Below are positions 1 through 33,199 of a stretch of DNA of 64,000 bases, piece by piece; positions within the stretch are counted from its first letter, which is position 1, and every line of letters begins with the position of its first letter. The translations under genes and the position numbers were made by a program. The stretch covers positions 4,097,501 through 4,161,500 of the forward strand of contig NC_090783.1 in assembly GCF_040054535.1 (NCBI RefSeq), read 5' to 3'. The notes under the pieces are model-generated. The model had not been told where the DNA came from. It ran no database searches and worked only from the letters and a program-made list of their open reading frames with translations. The stretch is from Antennarius striatus (taxonomy: Eukaryota; Chordata; Actinopteri; Lophiiformes; Antennariidae).

Positions 1-192
1 GGGACCTGCGGTTCTGAACGTGACCAACTCCCCCCATTTGTTACCGGGAGATTACCGGAGCCTGTCTCTGCTGCTACCAACTAATCCTGGCCTCAGGGAG
101 AGGTAGCGACGGGCTGACGTCACTCTATCAATCCAGCCGCAAGCTGTCCACTACACACACGCCTGGAGCACGGACACAAATCCCTCAGAGGC

Positions 193-193
<1 letters not shown>

Positions 194-270
<77 letters not shown>
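194..270. repeat. (CA)n microsatellite
   Basis: Nearly pure CA run of about 75 bases in gene-free DNA. Confidence 0.95.
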
Positions 271-271
<1 letters not shown>

Positions 272-558
272 TGTAGGTCAACACTCACCTGGGAGTTCGT
301 ATTGATCTCAGATTTATTTACTCAGGCCTCAGCAGCCGCAGCATCTCTCTGAGGTTGTTCTCTGAACTAACTTAGGATGTGCATCCTCATGTTTATATTT
401 ATTAGAAATTATGTTTATAATATTATCACATCTACATATAGAATGCTAACATATTTGCTAGGATACACACTTCCATAGGATTTGCACACAAACTAAATTC
501 CAAGAAAGATGTACCAATACTCTATTGGAATAAACATCTGACTGGCATTGTGGTTGAT

Positions 559-633
<75 letters not shown>

Positions 634-640
634 TGTGTGC
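559..640. repeat. (GT)n microsatellite
   Basis: GT run of about 80 bases, starting with two CGTGTG interruptions. It gives spurious Cys-Val repeat ORFs on reading. Confidence 0.95.
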
Positions 641-807
641 CTATTCAGCAGAACGCTTCATTCTCAAACAGCTATTGTGATTAATGCTGTGGGGGCATTG
701 GTGTCCCTATTTAAAGCACGTATTGATCAGTGTGTCTCTGAAACTCTGAGAAAGTACCTCGCCAGCATTTCGGTCCGACACGCTGACCACCGCCACCATC
801 ACCCCTC

Positions 808-813
<6 letters not shown>

Positions 814-892
<79 letters not shown>
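814..892. repeat. (CA)n microsatellite
   Basis: CA run of about 78 bases, 170 bases from the preceding GT run and in inverted orientation to it. The two could pair as a long hairpin. Confidence 0.95.
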
Positions 893-894
<2 letters not shown>

Positions 895-3204
895 CCATCA
901 AGAGGAGCCCTCACCCTGAGCACCCCCCCCCCCGAGACTCCCACAAGTGCTGTGTCTGCAGGTATTAGAGTACTATTATTAGCTTTGCTGTCCTTAAACA
1001 CACTTTCCCATCAATTCTATAAGCAGAGCTTCGACTTCACAAGATTTGCACTGCACTTTAACTTTTAAGCCACTCTGGCCAAAATCCATCTTTTTAAATA
1101 TCAAACATTCTGCCGGTTGAGGTTCTGTGAAAAAAGATTGCATCTAACGATTATTTTCTAAGTTTAGCAAGTCATTCAAAAAAAAAAAGAAGTTCAGAAT
1201 AACTTTTTTTTTTTAACTTCAACAATTTTTTTTTCCACAAAATGCACATAAAAAGTTTGATTTTGTCGGCGTTTCAACATTGTGTAGATCTGTGTGCTTT
1301 CTTGGAACACTGCTGTTGGAAGATAAAGGTAATAATAAAAGACTGGATTGTCTGAACAGAGAGAAAATTGATCTCTTTGTTCAACTTCAACACTTTTCAT
1401 CCAGTCAATTTCTTGAACTGTAGAATCAAAATTTATGATGGAGTACTGAGGAAATCAGCGTTTTGGTTTTCAACATCAAATACATTAACTGTACTGCAGA
1501 ATCCATAGAAACATCTTGAAACACACGTTATAAACAGGATAATCTTCAATGACTGTTTCAATGACTTCAATTGGCTGTTTCCACAAATATTAAACATATG
1601 TGTGGTTGTCAGAAGCACAATGCTAATATTGCTTGAATATTCAGCCTCCTGTTGCCCTTTTACAACTTTCCGAGCCAACAGCAGGAGAATAGCTATAGAA
1701 ATAAAACAGTTAATACAGATTACTTTAAGTGAAGCGACTGTGCAATCTAAATCTCTATTTATATAAAAACATCTTCAACCCTGTGAGCCTTCAGGCTTTT
1801 TGGAGTTTTCTCAAGAGCAGAAAAAAAAATTGTCATTCCTCCTCAATGCTGTTGAAAGAAAAACATCTTTAATTCCTTTTCACAATCTTGATTATGCATC
1901 AGGACCCTTTTTTTTCCTAAATCCACACCGGTCATCCTTTTCCACGGGGGTTATGGTATGTTCTGGCCGTCCATCCTCATTACTCATCTGCTGTTATTGT
2001 AAAATCTTTGTGACAAAGCCAAAAACAATTTACCGCAATGGACAAAGGAGCACGTTTTTCTACAAGGTATGCAGTCTCTAACATCAATGAACTGATAAAA
2101 GGTGGGGAGAGAGGAAGGGCAGAAATGATAAGAATACCTGAGGTAAGTAAAAAAGGAAGTATGTTTTGACTCTGTGATAGCATTTTCTGAGGAGGAAAGG
2201 GCAGGCAGAGAACTCCATCACCATTTCATCAAAATGTGTCATGAAGAGTGTCTGCTGGCACCACAGCAGTAAGCTCTAAAGTTTATTCCCTTAATAGAAA
2301 CTTAGATTACAGAGCATTCACTTTGAACCAGCAACTCTCTTTGAGTTATTTGAAATAGTCTTTCCTTATGTAAACAGAAAGAACGAGGGGAAGACAAGGT
2401 ACAGAGAGGAAATCCTTTGTTTAAAAGCAAACTTGTGCGTGACATTCTCTCTCTCCTACTCTTATTTCCTCTCGTTTGCACCTCTCAGGGCTCAGATTCT
2501 TCACCTTCATTCATCTCTCCTCTTGTTCATCCATGCCCGCTGGTAGTGGTTGTGGAGGTTTTTGGTGGAGGTGGAGGTGGTGGGGGCTGGAAAAGTCAGG
2601 ATGCCATCCTGCGGTCTCGTATTCATGAGTGTGTTTGTGCATTTGGAAAGGATGGCATGGACCGTTTTCCTCGTTCATTCTTCTTCACAAGAGAGAAGAA
2701 GAATGAATGCAGGATGCCTGTTTAAAAAAAAAAAAAGTCAACAGCTGCAAGGAGGAAAAGATGGAAAACAGGGAGATTAAACCAGAGGAGACAAAGAAGA
2801 TGGGATGTCTCAGTTTCAGTCAGTCCTGGTCTGACTGTGAAATGATAGGCCCGTGACATTCAAGATGTTATGCTGCACATTTTCCTCTTAACTCTCACCC
2901 TGGCACCCGACACAGGGGAAGGCGGCCAGGCCGGCCACCTGTGAAACGTCCAAACGATTCTGTTTCGTAGCTGTTTAATCTGATCAGAAAGAGTCTAGTT
3001 TAGGATCAGGCGTCAGGCTCTGTTCCCCCTTTACCAATCCACCCAGTGAGTTTATGTCACTTTGTGATATACAGTCTGATTAAAGCAGGGTTTTGTTCAG
3101 CTATCGGACACGATGGAAACCTTATATCATGCGTTATCGGATATTTAATTGGTGCTTACAACCACACATCTGATATACAATTAAGACTGAATAAATATAA
3201 TTCC

Positions 3205-3310
3205 ATTTGGGATTTTTTTACATGATTCTATGATGATTTTTTACATGATTCTATAATGATTTACATGATTTTTTTACATGATTCTCTTATATTTTATATG
3301 ATTCACTTGT
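3205..3310 (+). repeat. degenerate AT-rich tandem repeat
   Basis: Four to five imperfect units built on TTTTTTACATGATTCTATGA follow one another. They share ACATGATTCT cores spaced about 20-30 bases apart. It lies in the gene-free stretch downstream of cpe. Confidence 0.6.
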
Positions 3311-4419
3311 ATTTTATATAATCCAAAAGGGCCAGGAAATGCATTATTAAAATACTGTCAAGGTCACCACATTGTCATAGATATTAAAAAAACACCTATA
3401 TTATTTTTGGTACAAAATAAATCAATTCTCCTGTGAAGCAAGAGCCCATAATCAATTCCAAATAGTGATGATTGATCAGATTCCTTTAGAGCCACTGCAG
3501 GGACTGACTCTCTACAGACCCTACCGTCATCAGCACACTGCTGTCATCTGCAGGACCAGACGAGCAATGAATGGGCAGACGGGCTGCTGTCACCCTGAAC
3601 ACGCAGGACACCTGGAACAGCATAAGAGTACTGACCATGGACAAAAAAAATCAAAGTTTTGTGCAGCAGAAAAGTTTGGAAACCAAACAACAGAAGATTT
3701 TCTCTTTCAAAATGTCAATGTATAAAACTTTCTGGGTTGTACTGCAGCAATAATTCATGCATAAAAATGCATATCTGCAAGTAATCTGCCAGTAAAAATC
3801 TATTTAATTTTTAAAAATAAACCTGCAAATTATTTTTGATCAAATATTTCATCCATAAAAATTTTCAAATATTGTGATAAATATTTTAAAAGTTGAATCC
3901 AACTCTCCAGATTACAGCAAATGGTTACATTTTGTTTGAACAGTTCGGAGAAATAAATCTACTGGTCCACTCATTGACAAGCAGAATCATTTCCATTTTG
4001 ATTTTGTCTTTCTAACAAACACTTACATTGTTTAATGTTCCATTTGACTGTTGTCCACTGTCTCATCACATTTACATCTTAATCTCTCTCTCTCTCGCCA
4101 GTTCTCCTCTGTGTCTCCCTCTGTCCCAAAACCAAAGCAGCTTGATCAATTGTATTGATGAGGAGATGCTAATAGCTGATGCTAATAAGGCCGGTATGAC
4201 TAATAGGCCAAGAAGCCATTGATCTGCAGAGTTTGCATCCAATGCTAAAAACAGCTGATTCAACTACATAGTTGGACTAAAAGTGCCACCCTTGCTGTGT
4301 GTCTGTGTGTTTGTGTGAATACTAAACTATGCAGTCCTGTAGCATCACAGCTGTACTGCATGCCTCACAAACAATGCCCCCCCCCCCCCCCCCCCCGTAA
4401 CCATCCACCCCTCACCAGG

Positions 4420-4635
4420 CTGCAAAGACAGTTTACTGTTTGGACTTCTTTTCTTCGCCTGCAAACACCATCCTTATACAGTTTATCTCAACTCACCGTA
4501 ATGTGAATTGTAAATAGTTTTTCTATTCCTATTATTCTCTTCCACCTTTCAATGCACCGTCACCGCGTCAAGTTCCTCGATAGTAATTTTTACTGTACTT
4601 GGCAATAAAACCTTTTCTGATTCTGATTCTGATTC
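4420..4635 (+). repeat. LINE 3' tail ending in (TGATTC)n
   Basis: The stretch ends with a GGCAATAAAA polyadenylation-like signal followed by tandem TGATTC units. This is typical of the 3' end of fish non-LTR retrotransposons of the L2/CR1-like group. Only the tail is present (5'-truncated). A 20-base C run precedes it at 4377-4396. Confidence 0.6.
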
Positions 4636-5508
4636 ACAAAAAGGTTATAGTTTCTGTTCTACATTGATATAGTATTTTTGAAGGATGTTTTCATTTTAAA
4701 ATAAAAACCCAACTTAATTTTCTCGTGAGACATTTGTGTGAACTGTTATTGGGAATAGAACTATTTGGGTGTTGCCAAAACAAAATGAATCAAAGCTTGA
4801 GTCCTTGGCTTGGAAGAGGGAAGTTTATGGATTCTTTGTGCAGAACTCTTCTGGACCAACACATCCGATGTTTTACCTGGCAGCAGCGGGAGACACTCGT
4901 CCAGTCTGGGGATCCTAATCCTTCATTCAGTTTAATCAATCACTTGGACAACTAGAGCATCATCTGAATCTGGTCCAGGTGTCCTTTCGGGCCTTGGTGC
5001 TTCCTGATGTTAGGGGGTTTATGTTTGACCTCTATTAACTTCCATGTATTCTTTGAAATAACAAAATCATAATATAATGTATCGCCACAAGCTAGATATG
5101 TTTAATCTGTGTCATATAAAGGCTGTCAAATTTAAATTTAAAATTAAAAAAACATTTAAATTTAAATATGAAGGCTGTCAAATTTGAAAAAACTTTCACT
5201 ATTTCACTTACACCAAACACTTAAAAGAACCTCCAACTGAAGGGTCCAATATATCTCACTGTATTGTATATATTAGCAGCTTTTGGGGCATCAACTCAAC
5301 AAGTTTCAGTCACACACATTTCTTACAAATGTTTCCCCTACATCATTTATTTATGAGCGTTTATTCATCTGTTCATGTCAGGTATTAATTATATAAAATG
5401 AAACCACTAACTAACACAGAGAGGCCTCAGCCTCCTGAGTTTGACATCCCTACTTTCACAAAATCAGAGACAACGTGACGTGAAGTTTGACAACATAAAG
5501 AGGGGAGC

Positions 5509-5514
5509 TTTATT
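5509..5514 (-). terminator. probable cpe polyadenylation signal
   Basis: AATAAA on the minus strand (TTTATT on plus), about 1 kb downstream of the cpe stop codon. The stretch between the two carries no other gene and is best read as the cpe 3' UTR. Other AT-rich hexamers lie between, so an earlier site is possible. Confidence 0.4.
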
Positions 5515-6510
5515 GATCAGTTCATTTGTTTACATTTGAAGCTGTTTTCTATAGCTATACATTCGATAAATTCTTCATGTGGTCTCAACCTAATGAACTG
5601 CAACCACACAGTCCACCAGGAGGTCAGCATTAATTTATCCTTATAATTCTAACGTGCTACAGTCCCTTATGTACCACAGGATCAAACGTGTAGTGCAGAT
5701 ACAAAGGAATGGCTTCGGGTCGACAGAGGCGGACAGATTTCTACGAGTCATGGCCTTTGGTTTTTGTGATGTTTCTTTTTGTTCGAGTTACAAAAACCAC
5801 ATATGTCTTGCTATGCCTAGTTTCATAAATACGGTATACATTATAACCATTAATCTTGTGCTAAAATCAAATCTGTGCTGCAGCCATTTAAAAAAAGATA
5901 AGTCAACACCGATAACATAACCTGGAGATAAGCTTGGCCGTTTACAGAATTATCTTTACAGTGATTTAAGGTTTTTAATGTCCCAGATTATTTAAAAATA
6001 AGAGTGTTATTTATATATGTTTTAACAGGATATAACAGTTAAAGTTACAGTTGTGTTTCTGTATGAACCAAAGTCGAGTGTTTGAATTAAAACAGAGACA
6101 TTTCAAACATGAAAAACAGATGATTTGTTATGGACAGAGTCATGGGAGAATGATGTAAACGGATCTGTAACATACATGTTTACTTGTCTGATCATTGGTT
6201 ATATATGATGGGTGTCATGGTCATCAATCACGTGTACGATAAAGAACACAATATCACAGAGGTCAGCGGAGATCTCACTGCCAGCAAACTACCTGCATTC
6301 TCAGTACATGTTTGTGCATCCAAACAATCTACAGGAGTATGAGGCAAACCATTACATTAATAAACAACAAAATCAATTAAAATAATGATCAAAAGAGAAG
6401 GAAACAAATAAAAGACAATATATTCTTCTTAGAGTGAATGGGCACACAGAATGTCGACTATATTACATCGATGTGCAGACGTCTCGTCCGATTGGTAGCC
6501 AGACGACGCT

Positions 6511-15981
<9,471 letters not shown>

Positions 15982-16070
15982 TTTGATTTGTCCTATTTCC
16001 CCTAAGCCCTGTCTGTCTCCCTGCCCGCGGCTTGGTCCCAAGCCTTATCTCCGTGCTGCAGCCTCGCTCC

Positions 16071-16087
16071 GGGCTATAAATATCTCT
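16071..16087 (-). promoter_or_regulatory. TATA-like element upstream of cpe
   Basis: An AT core, reading TATAAATA on the plus strand and TATTTATAG on the minus strand, lies about 95 bases upstream of the cpe start codon in otherwise GC-rich DNA. That spacing fits a core promoter with a short 5' UTR. Orientation is ambiguous because the motif is nearly palindromic. The transcription start is inferred, not seen. Confidence 0.45.
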
Positions 16088-17081
16088 CCGAGCGCGATGC
16101 GCTGCTGTACCTGAGCGCAGATTCTTTCAGAGTAAAGCTCGACAAGAGCGTCAGGACATTTACGCACATTTTTTCAAAATAAAAGTAGCGTCTCCAGAGA
16201 GCAACTGCAGGTGTCTTATCTGGATTTAGAAGATGAAGATAGTAAATTAAATAAAAACACTGTGTGTAGGACTTCAACAAAAACATATTTTGCAGTATAA
16301 ACTGCTGAGACAATAAAACTCACATCCAAAAATGATTTATTTATTTTAATTCTAATTTCTCGGTTTCACGTTTATTTGCTTCATATTATTTTAATTACTT
16401 AATAATTTATACCTCCATAACGCTCCCATAAATTTTCTTATCACTTTTTTCTACAAAAGCAGCCATAAAGAGAATCCTTCCATTTTTAGATTTATGTGAT
16501 AAAACTTTGATTCCACTCAACAGAATTCATTCAAAAATTCCACAATATTAATATTAATTTTTCCTGTTGTACCACATTAAAGTTTTTGACCGTTTAACGC
16601 TTTCTCAAATGGAAATATAATCAGTTCGGATAATCATTACTAGTTCATTCTTTATTATTCATTTTTTTATTAGTATATTTTTTTAATATATCAATGCAGT
16701 TTTTTAAACATCAATACATAAGGCAAAATCCTATCAGACAGTGAGAGACAAATCCTTGGGCGACACTTAAAAATCGTGAAACTTGTAATAAAAATGTATT
16801 CATGTATTCCTGTAATGTATTCCTTATTTTCCCTGTACTTTGGTCCTGCCTGACTTCCGGTTGGGCGCTTCCTGCTGCTGGCTTGATGGATCTGAACGCG
16901 TCGGATGGAGCAGCTGGGGTGTGTCCACACCGCAGGGCGGAGGAGAGGAGGTGAACCTCCAGTGCATACTCCATCCACTGATATCCAGATATATGTAAAA
17001 ATAAATATATAAAATATACATCTTTATTCTAAAATGGAAGACAAAATACTGTAAGGGTCCCTTTTGTAAAAGCAAAATTCA

Positions 17082-17097
17082 TTTATTAATTTTTATT
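17082..17097 (-). terminator. msmo1 polyadenylation signals
   Basis: Two AATAAA hexamers on the minus strand (TTTATT on plus, at 17082 and 17092) lie about 440 bases past the msmo1 stop codon. This implies a short 3' UTR and about 1.1 kb of spacing to the cpe start codon. Confidence 0.5.
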
Positions 17098-17534
17098 TAA
17101 GCCTTATACAAAATAATCTTGAAGTGCTATCCATATAGAGTTTGTACATCCCGTCTCTCCAGTGAGGTGCAGCGATGGGATGCTCATCGAAGTCCTGGAG
17201 GACAAACTAAAGTGCTCAGACATTCAGAGGTATGAGAGGAAAAACTTCACAGCAGAGTCATTTGGTTCACGTTTTTCAATCAATGACCAAGCGACAATCA
17301 AAAGGAGGATGTTGATGGTTTTAGTCAGCCAGCAAGTGTTGACAGAAACATACAACAATACTTCTTTTGGAGAAAGGCACAGAAGTGGAACCAAAGCCAA
17401 CATGTATTCTGATTAGGAATCAAACCACAGCAGTCCTGGCTCTGTGTAGCTGGAGGGCGGGAATAATTCTCGCTGTGACTGCAGATTCTTCCCTTCTTCA
17501 GTCAGATAAGTGTACAAACAGAGGATGGGGTGAG

Positions 17535-19617
<2,083 letters not shown>

Positions 19618-20329
19618 GATGGTCAACGTAAGACGGCTGCACGTCCAGAGAGACGACTGGGAAACAGGAACAGTGTGTCACACATAAAACATTCCCACAG
19701 CAGCTTCAGGAGGGCAACTCAGACTCCCAATTATGAAAAACCTATCTTGCTATAACAAATATAGAAGGTTCCTTATAAAATTTATTTCAATTATTTTACT
19801 GACATATTAAAATACTCCTGCATTTACATGTTACGATACTGCAATAAATATTTTAATGATGCATTTTATTAATAGGGTCTGTTACTTTATGACTACTAAT
19901 TTGCTAATAATTATGCATTAGCTATTAGAAATGTAAAATCTGAATCTATAAATTAACTAGTGTCTATATTACTCATAAACCTATTTTAATCACCTATTTT
20001 AATAACCTTTCTATCATATGACTGAACAATAACTGTGCATAAGTCTGTGCATAAGTTTTCCGACATACATGATTTGGATCATTATATTCGAACGCAGAAT
20101 CGCAGTTCACTACAATTTCACCACTAATTTAACTAATTTTCAGCTTTGATTAAAACCTCTTGACATTATGTCAGACGATGAAACACACCTGGATATTTAT
20201 CTTTCAATTTGACAAATTGAAACCTAATATTCACTCTTTCCAAAGCTCAAATTGATAAACAACGTTTTAACTTTGGAAAAATTCAGCTAAATAGCTTATT
20301 TTAGCTAAAAACAGCAATAAACTCTCACC

Positions 20330-20512
20330 TTCCTGCGGAACGTCCGTCTACCTGAGCCACAGGCGGCTGGACGTATGTACGCGGAGATCGAGCGATCTGA
20401 TTGGCCGAAAGGAAAGGAGACTGACGTCCAGGGGCCGGACGTCATGTCTGATTGGTTCGCGGGGTGGAGCGATTATAGTGAGACTGTCGGTTTCTAAAGC
20501 AACAGCCAATCA
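20330..20512 (-). promoter_or_regulatory. msmo1 promoter with CCAAT boxes, CRE-like sites and an SRE-like site
   Basis: Just upstream of the inferred noncoding exon 1 lie three CCAAT boxes: minus-strand cores at 20400-20404 and 20451-20455, and a plus-strand core at 20506-20510. There are two CRE-like cores, TGACGTCC at 20422-20429 and GACGTCA at 20438-20444. A GC-rich CCACCCCG on the minus strand at 20461-20468 resembles sterol regulatory elements. Cholesterol-synthesis promoters are known to combine SREBP, NF-Y and CREB sites, so the layout fits the gene. The motif calls are by eye. Confidence 0.6.
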
Positions 20513-21072
20513 GAGTTGAGACAGAATTGTCGGTAGGCGTGACTCATACTGTACGTGTGGCTTCATCCCTAATTTACCTTATACAATAATAACTCCAACG
20601 TCACAACCATCGTTGACAATTTACTAGCGTTCAAACAAAAAAAAGATGCGACATATTAGATTTAAAACATGAATTATTACACTAATATAAAACCCCACAA
20701 AACTGGTTTTATTTAGTAAGTAATACAGTAATAATACATCTCTATGTCTTATGTATGCTTGCTGACTTAAGTTATTGCTTAAGTTTTCAAAATATATTTA
20801 CAGATAAAAATTATTTAATATTCACAAATATTATTCCTAAATATTACTAAATATGTAATTGCTGCATAAACATTGAAAGGCTTCTCCTTACTTGTTTACC
20901 ACACAAAAAGGTATTATTGTAAACTATTGTTCTGTCTTAGAAATAACTAATTTCAGGTAGATGTGTAATTAAAAATATTTTTGAAAGTAGAGTACTTACC
21001 GCTAATTAGAATATTGAAAATGTAATGAAATAGTAATTGTTCAGTACTATTATTATATTATTTTTATTATTA

Positions 21073-21098
21073 TTTGTAGTAGTAGTAGTAGTAGTATT
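21073..21098. repeat. (GTA)n trinucleotide microsatellite
   Basis: About eight GTA units in AT-rich intergenic DNA between msmo1 and klhl2. Confidence 0.85.
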
Positions 21099-21695
21099 GT
21101 TATTAAAATTATATTCTATTTCAACGTTTTACTGATTTTGAAAAATTTAAAAAAGCATTATATAATTTAATAGCTTTAAATACAAGAAGCATATTTATTA
21201 ATGATAATATAAAACAAGTAATTAAACATTTGCAAAGTCATAAGCCTACATGACATTCCTCAATACACTGACAAGAAACAGCAATACCAGTTACTATTAG
21301 AACAACTTTCAATATTGAAGGAGAAGGAAGAGAAACAGATCGAAGAAAATCAAGATGGACAGGAGTTTTGGTCACACAAACAGAGGACAGGTTAGCAAAG
21401 TTGTCAAGATAGACAGAAATTAAGAGACATATTGAAATTGGCACATTCATAGTATGTCAGGGTGTGCAGTAGTAAATAGGGTTGCTACACCAAGAGAGAG
21501 AAAGGTTCTGCTGAAGGAGAGGTTAGAGTCGTGGACCATGCAGTGAGTTCAGGCTGTTGTCGTCGTCACTAGCGGTTACAACCACAGCAAAGATGGCCGC
21601 CAGGTGACAGTAAAGCACTGGTCAATCCAAACGTTTTCTCAAACAACTTCTCCTTCGATCTGTCACTGTTTTTGGCAACATGAATGAGGCTTCTC

Positions 21696-21701
21696 TTTAT
21701 T
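21696..21701 (-). terminator. candidate klhl2 polyadenylation signal
   Basis: AATAAA on the minus strand about 0.9 kb past the klhl2 stop codon. A second candidate lies at 21194-21199. The interval 21200-22600 contains no other gene and is probably klhl2 3' UTR, with a CA microsatellite at 22061-22103. Confidence 0.35.
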
Positions 21702-22605
21702 ACAGTTCTGAAGAAATGTACATGTTCTGTTCTGTCTGCTTCCACCCGTCTTAGAATTTACGTAGATTAACCATGACAGATTTACAGTCGGCTCTGTCGT
21801 CTGATGTTTCTTCATTCCAGAACAGAGGTGCAGAGTCAAGAGTCCAGCTGTGCTCGGTTTGGTAACAGTACTCAAGATATAAGAAAAAGGGAGAAAAGAG
21901 GGCAGCAGGGGTGTAGCTGACATTCAGGCCACACTGCAACACTGTAAAAGGACAGAGGTCGGACAGAGTGCGTTCATGCGGCGTCGGACCACCACACAGA
22001 CTCAGATGCACACAAACACACATGCTCACATGTGCAAGCAAAGGAGCACCATTAAAAGCAAGCACGCACGCACGCATACACACACACACACACACACACA
22101 CACTTCCAGACACACACACTCTTAATGACAGAAGCAAAGGAGAAACAAAGATTTTAGTCTAAAATGGTCCTTCTCTCCCATAGATTAGTTTAGTGGTCTC
22201 ACTCAGAGCTGGTTCATGTTAACATTCTTAATGTTAATGTAACTTTGCAGTTCTGGTAGCTTCATATCAGTAGCATTTCAATGGCACTGCAGTCGCACAG
22301 CGGTGCTTCAAACTGGTGTGTCCAGTTGCTGCGTTGGTCCTTCCAGGAAGGGATTAAAACGCAGGTTCGATCCCCAACCCCAACCCCAAATTGGTTAAGG
22401 CTCCCCCTTTGAGACGAGTGCAAACATCGTCACCATCATCATCCTCCTCAACAACAACAATCTTGTTACTTTCTCAGTCTCCATCAGCGCCTGTGCTAAT
22501 GCTGCCCAACATCGAAGCATCGGCACCAGAGACAGATCCAAGATCAGTATTCAGCAGGAGAACACATTCTGCTCAGCATCAATGGCAGGTGTCAAGAGCC
22601 GGGTG

Positions 22606-31102
<8,497 letters not shown>

Positions 31103-31520
31103 GATTCCGGTGTTATTCAGAGGCTGAAACCTTGACCCAACGGCATGCACCATTCCATATCCACAATGTCGTCTGCGAGGGGTCTAAATTCTAGCGTGAA
31201 TCGCGGTGGTGTTCCGTCCGGAGGCAGAGAAACGGGCTGACGGCAGCCCCATTAAATCAGGCTGCTTCATATAATAACAGCCCGACTGCGGTGACACTCA
31301 GCGCGAACACATTGCGATTCAATCCGGCGGCTGTACCCTGCGGACCGCTCCTCCTGTCGGCCCCGGACAACGCTGAGGAAAGGAGCAACCCACCAGCGTC
31401 CAAAAAAAGGGGCTTATTAGGCTGGTCTTTCTCCCTCACCTCCCTTCCTCCCCCCCTGGGTGTATCTGGGTGCGAGCGGCGGGCGGACGAGGATACCTGT
31501 TATTTTCCAATCGCTGATTA
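31103..31520 (-). promoter_or_regulatory. klhl2 CpG-rich promoter and 5' UTR region
   Basis: DNA upstream of the klhl2 start codon is GC- and CpG-rich compared with its surroundings, for example around 31190-31260 and 31310-31380 and the CGAGCGGCGGGCGG stretch near 31475. No TATA box was seen. This fits a CpG-island promoter of a broadly expressed gene. The transcription start is not determined. Confidence 0.45.
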
Positions 31521-32950
31521 AAACGCGCAAACAAGGACAAGTCAGCAAAGACGGTCCTCTGAACAGCCAAGGAGTCCCTCAAGAAAACACTGTCTCCCTC
31601 TAGCGGTGGAAGACTGACAGGACGCCAGAGTGAGACGGGCTCATGTTCACCTCAGTGAACGTTTTACTGGTTTGGAACGAAGATAAGAACATAATTAAAC
31701 CAAATCTAAGTTCATGCAAACCAACAAATTAATATTAAAGCTGGAAAAATGTCAAAAACAATAACTCGCCAGTAGTCTGGACTGGTAACATATGATACAT
31801 TAATAGCACTCAGCAGCAATGTTAGAATACAACTGATAAATAAAATAATAAATAAAACTTTTATCTTATTCTGTACTATCTCTTCCCATTTCTTCATCTT
31901 GACTTGATTCATAACTAAATGTTATTTTGTGTGTTATATTTCTGCAGTAACTCAGTCCACCAGGGCTTCATTTAGGGTCTGGAGGGTGACTAGTTCAAAT
32001 CAAGCGAGGACCAAAGTATGCAGTGTGAACTGGTAGCTGGATCAGTCCACCACCTGAGCACTACCGAGGTGCCCCTGAGCAAGGCACCGGACCCCACAAG
32101 CTAATCCAATGGCGCTGTTACGTGGCTGCCTTTCATTCCACCATCTCTCATGTCGTACAGGCCTCTTTAAATCATCTTTCAATCGTCTTTTAAATACAAG
32201 GATGCTTCTTTTCTCATACCAAGAGCCACAGAATTGCTTTGTCAAACACTAGTCTCCAGTCCATCTGTGATGATTTGTGGTTGGGTGTGATGTCAGTGGA
32301 GGTGACAGCTACAAAATTGTGGGGAGCGCGTCTGTGATGGTGAAGACACTGAATACATTAGAGACAACCGGCTGTCAGGAGGCTCGGCCATCTGTATTCA
32401 GTCCCATCAGGAATCAAAGTGAAAGTGACAAGGGATTAAAGGTGCCAGTAGGTTATGTTTGTTGCATTATTAAGTCAATTTAGTGGGAGGCATTTTGAAA
32501 GCGATGCTTTTTCAGCTCAGCACTCCAATAAATGACCAAAAAATACTAGAAAATATACTTCAGTGACTTAGTTTTACTTTTCCAAAGAAATGCATCCACT
32601 TAGAAGTGACAGAATATAACAACGGTCAAATTTAATTTGGTTTTTTTTATTCTGTGCTCTGTAAATGCTCATTTACTTTCCACAAAATTAGACTCAACTT
32701 TTCTCAGTCGGTAAATGTCATCTTCAAGTGCAGACTGAGATAACAATATTGACAGGTTCTGAGTCACAAGATGCATTACACAATCATCCTGACTGGCCGG
32801 CGTGATCTCCATGACTTGTCAGCACATGATCTATGAAACTGGGCTCTTTAAAATTGAACAAATAAAAGCTTGACCCTGTGTTCATTTAGAAACCTGTCAA
32901 AATAAATTCTCAGCGCAACAAAAACACAAACAAGGCTTTGAGCAAGATTC
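31521..32950. other. gene-free junction between klhl2 and med28
   Basis: No coding exon was recognised. It contains a CTCF-like motif near 31595, a dispersed fish repeat at 32041-32110 and otherwise AT-rich unique DNA. In human, TMEM192 adjoins KLHL2 here; no TMEM192-like peptide was seen. Confidence 0.55.
32041..32110. repeat. dispersed teleost repeat module
   Basis: The core GAGGTGCCCCTGAGCAAGGC, followed by ACCGGACCCC, is a motif found at very high copy in percomorph fishes. The borders are unclear. It lies in the gene-free junction between klhl2 and med28. Confidence 0.4.
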
Positions 32951-32961
32951 AAAAGAATCAC

Positions 32962-32967
32962 TTTAAT
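32962..32967 (-). terminator. med28 polyadenylation signal (ATTAAA type)
   Basis: ATTAAA on the minus strand, about 235 bases past the med28 stop codon, in AT-rich DNA. It is the only good hexamer in the expected range. Confidence 0.4.
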
Positions 32968-33199
32968 TTTTCTTTTCAGTAAAAACTTGAACAAAAATAT
33001 TTACATACAAAATACTGAAAAACAGTTGAAGCGAGTAGTGATGTGGTTGTTTAGATACAGTAACATAACTTCAGTCCTGTGAATATTTGCACAATCGCAG
33101 GCTTCAGTCTGTGTCTCCCAATTCCAGTTCAACATCACATTCTCAGTGCTGGGAAATATCATATAATGGAAAACTAACCCAACCATAACCTTTGGTGTT

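Larger units (their letters stand above)
1..5508. other. gene-free stretch downstream of cpe
   Basis: No exon with protein similarity or consistent splice sites was found on either strand. It holds three long CA/GT microsatellites in the first 900 bases, an AT-rich tandem repeat, a 20-base C run, a LINE tail and a pair of direct repeats (AAGGCTGTCAAATTT near 5119 and 5170). The 1-350 part is somewhat GC-rich. Confidence 0.6.

Noticed and set aside
548-1001. Long Cys-Val and Thr-His repeat ORFs here and at other microsatellites
   Set aside because: They are translations of (GT)n/(CA)n runs on both strands with no conserved sequence around them.
31521-32950. A hidden tmem192 gene between klhl2 and med28
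   Set aside because: It is expected from human synteny, but no multi-pass membrane exon with splice sites was found on either strand.
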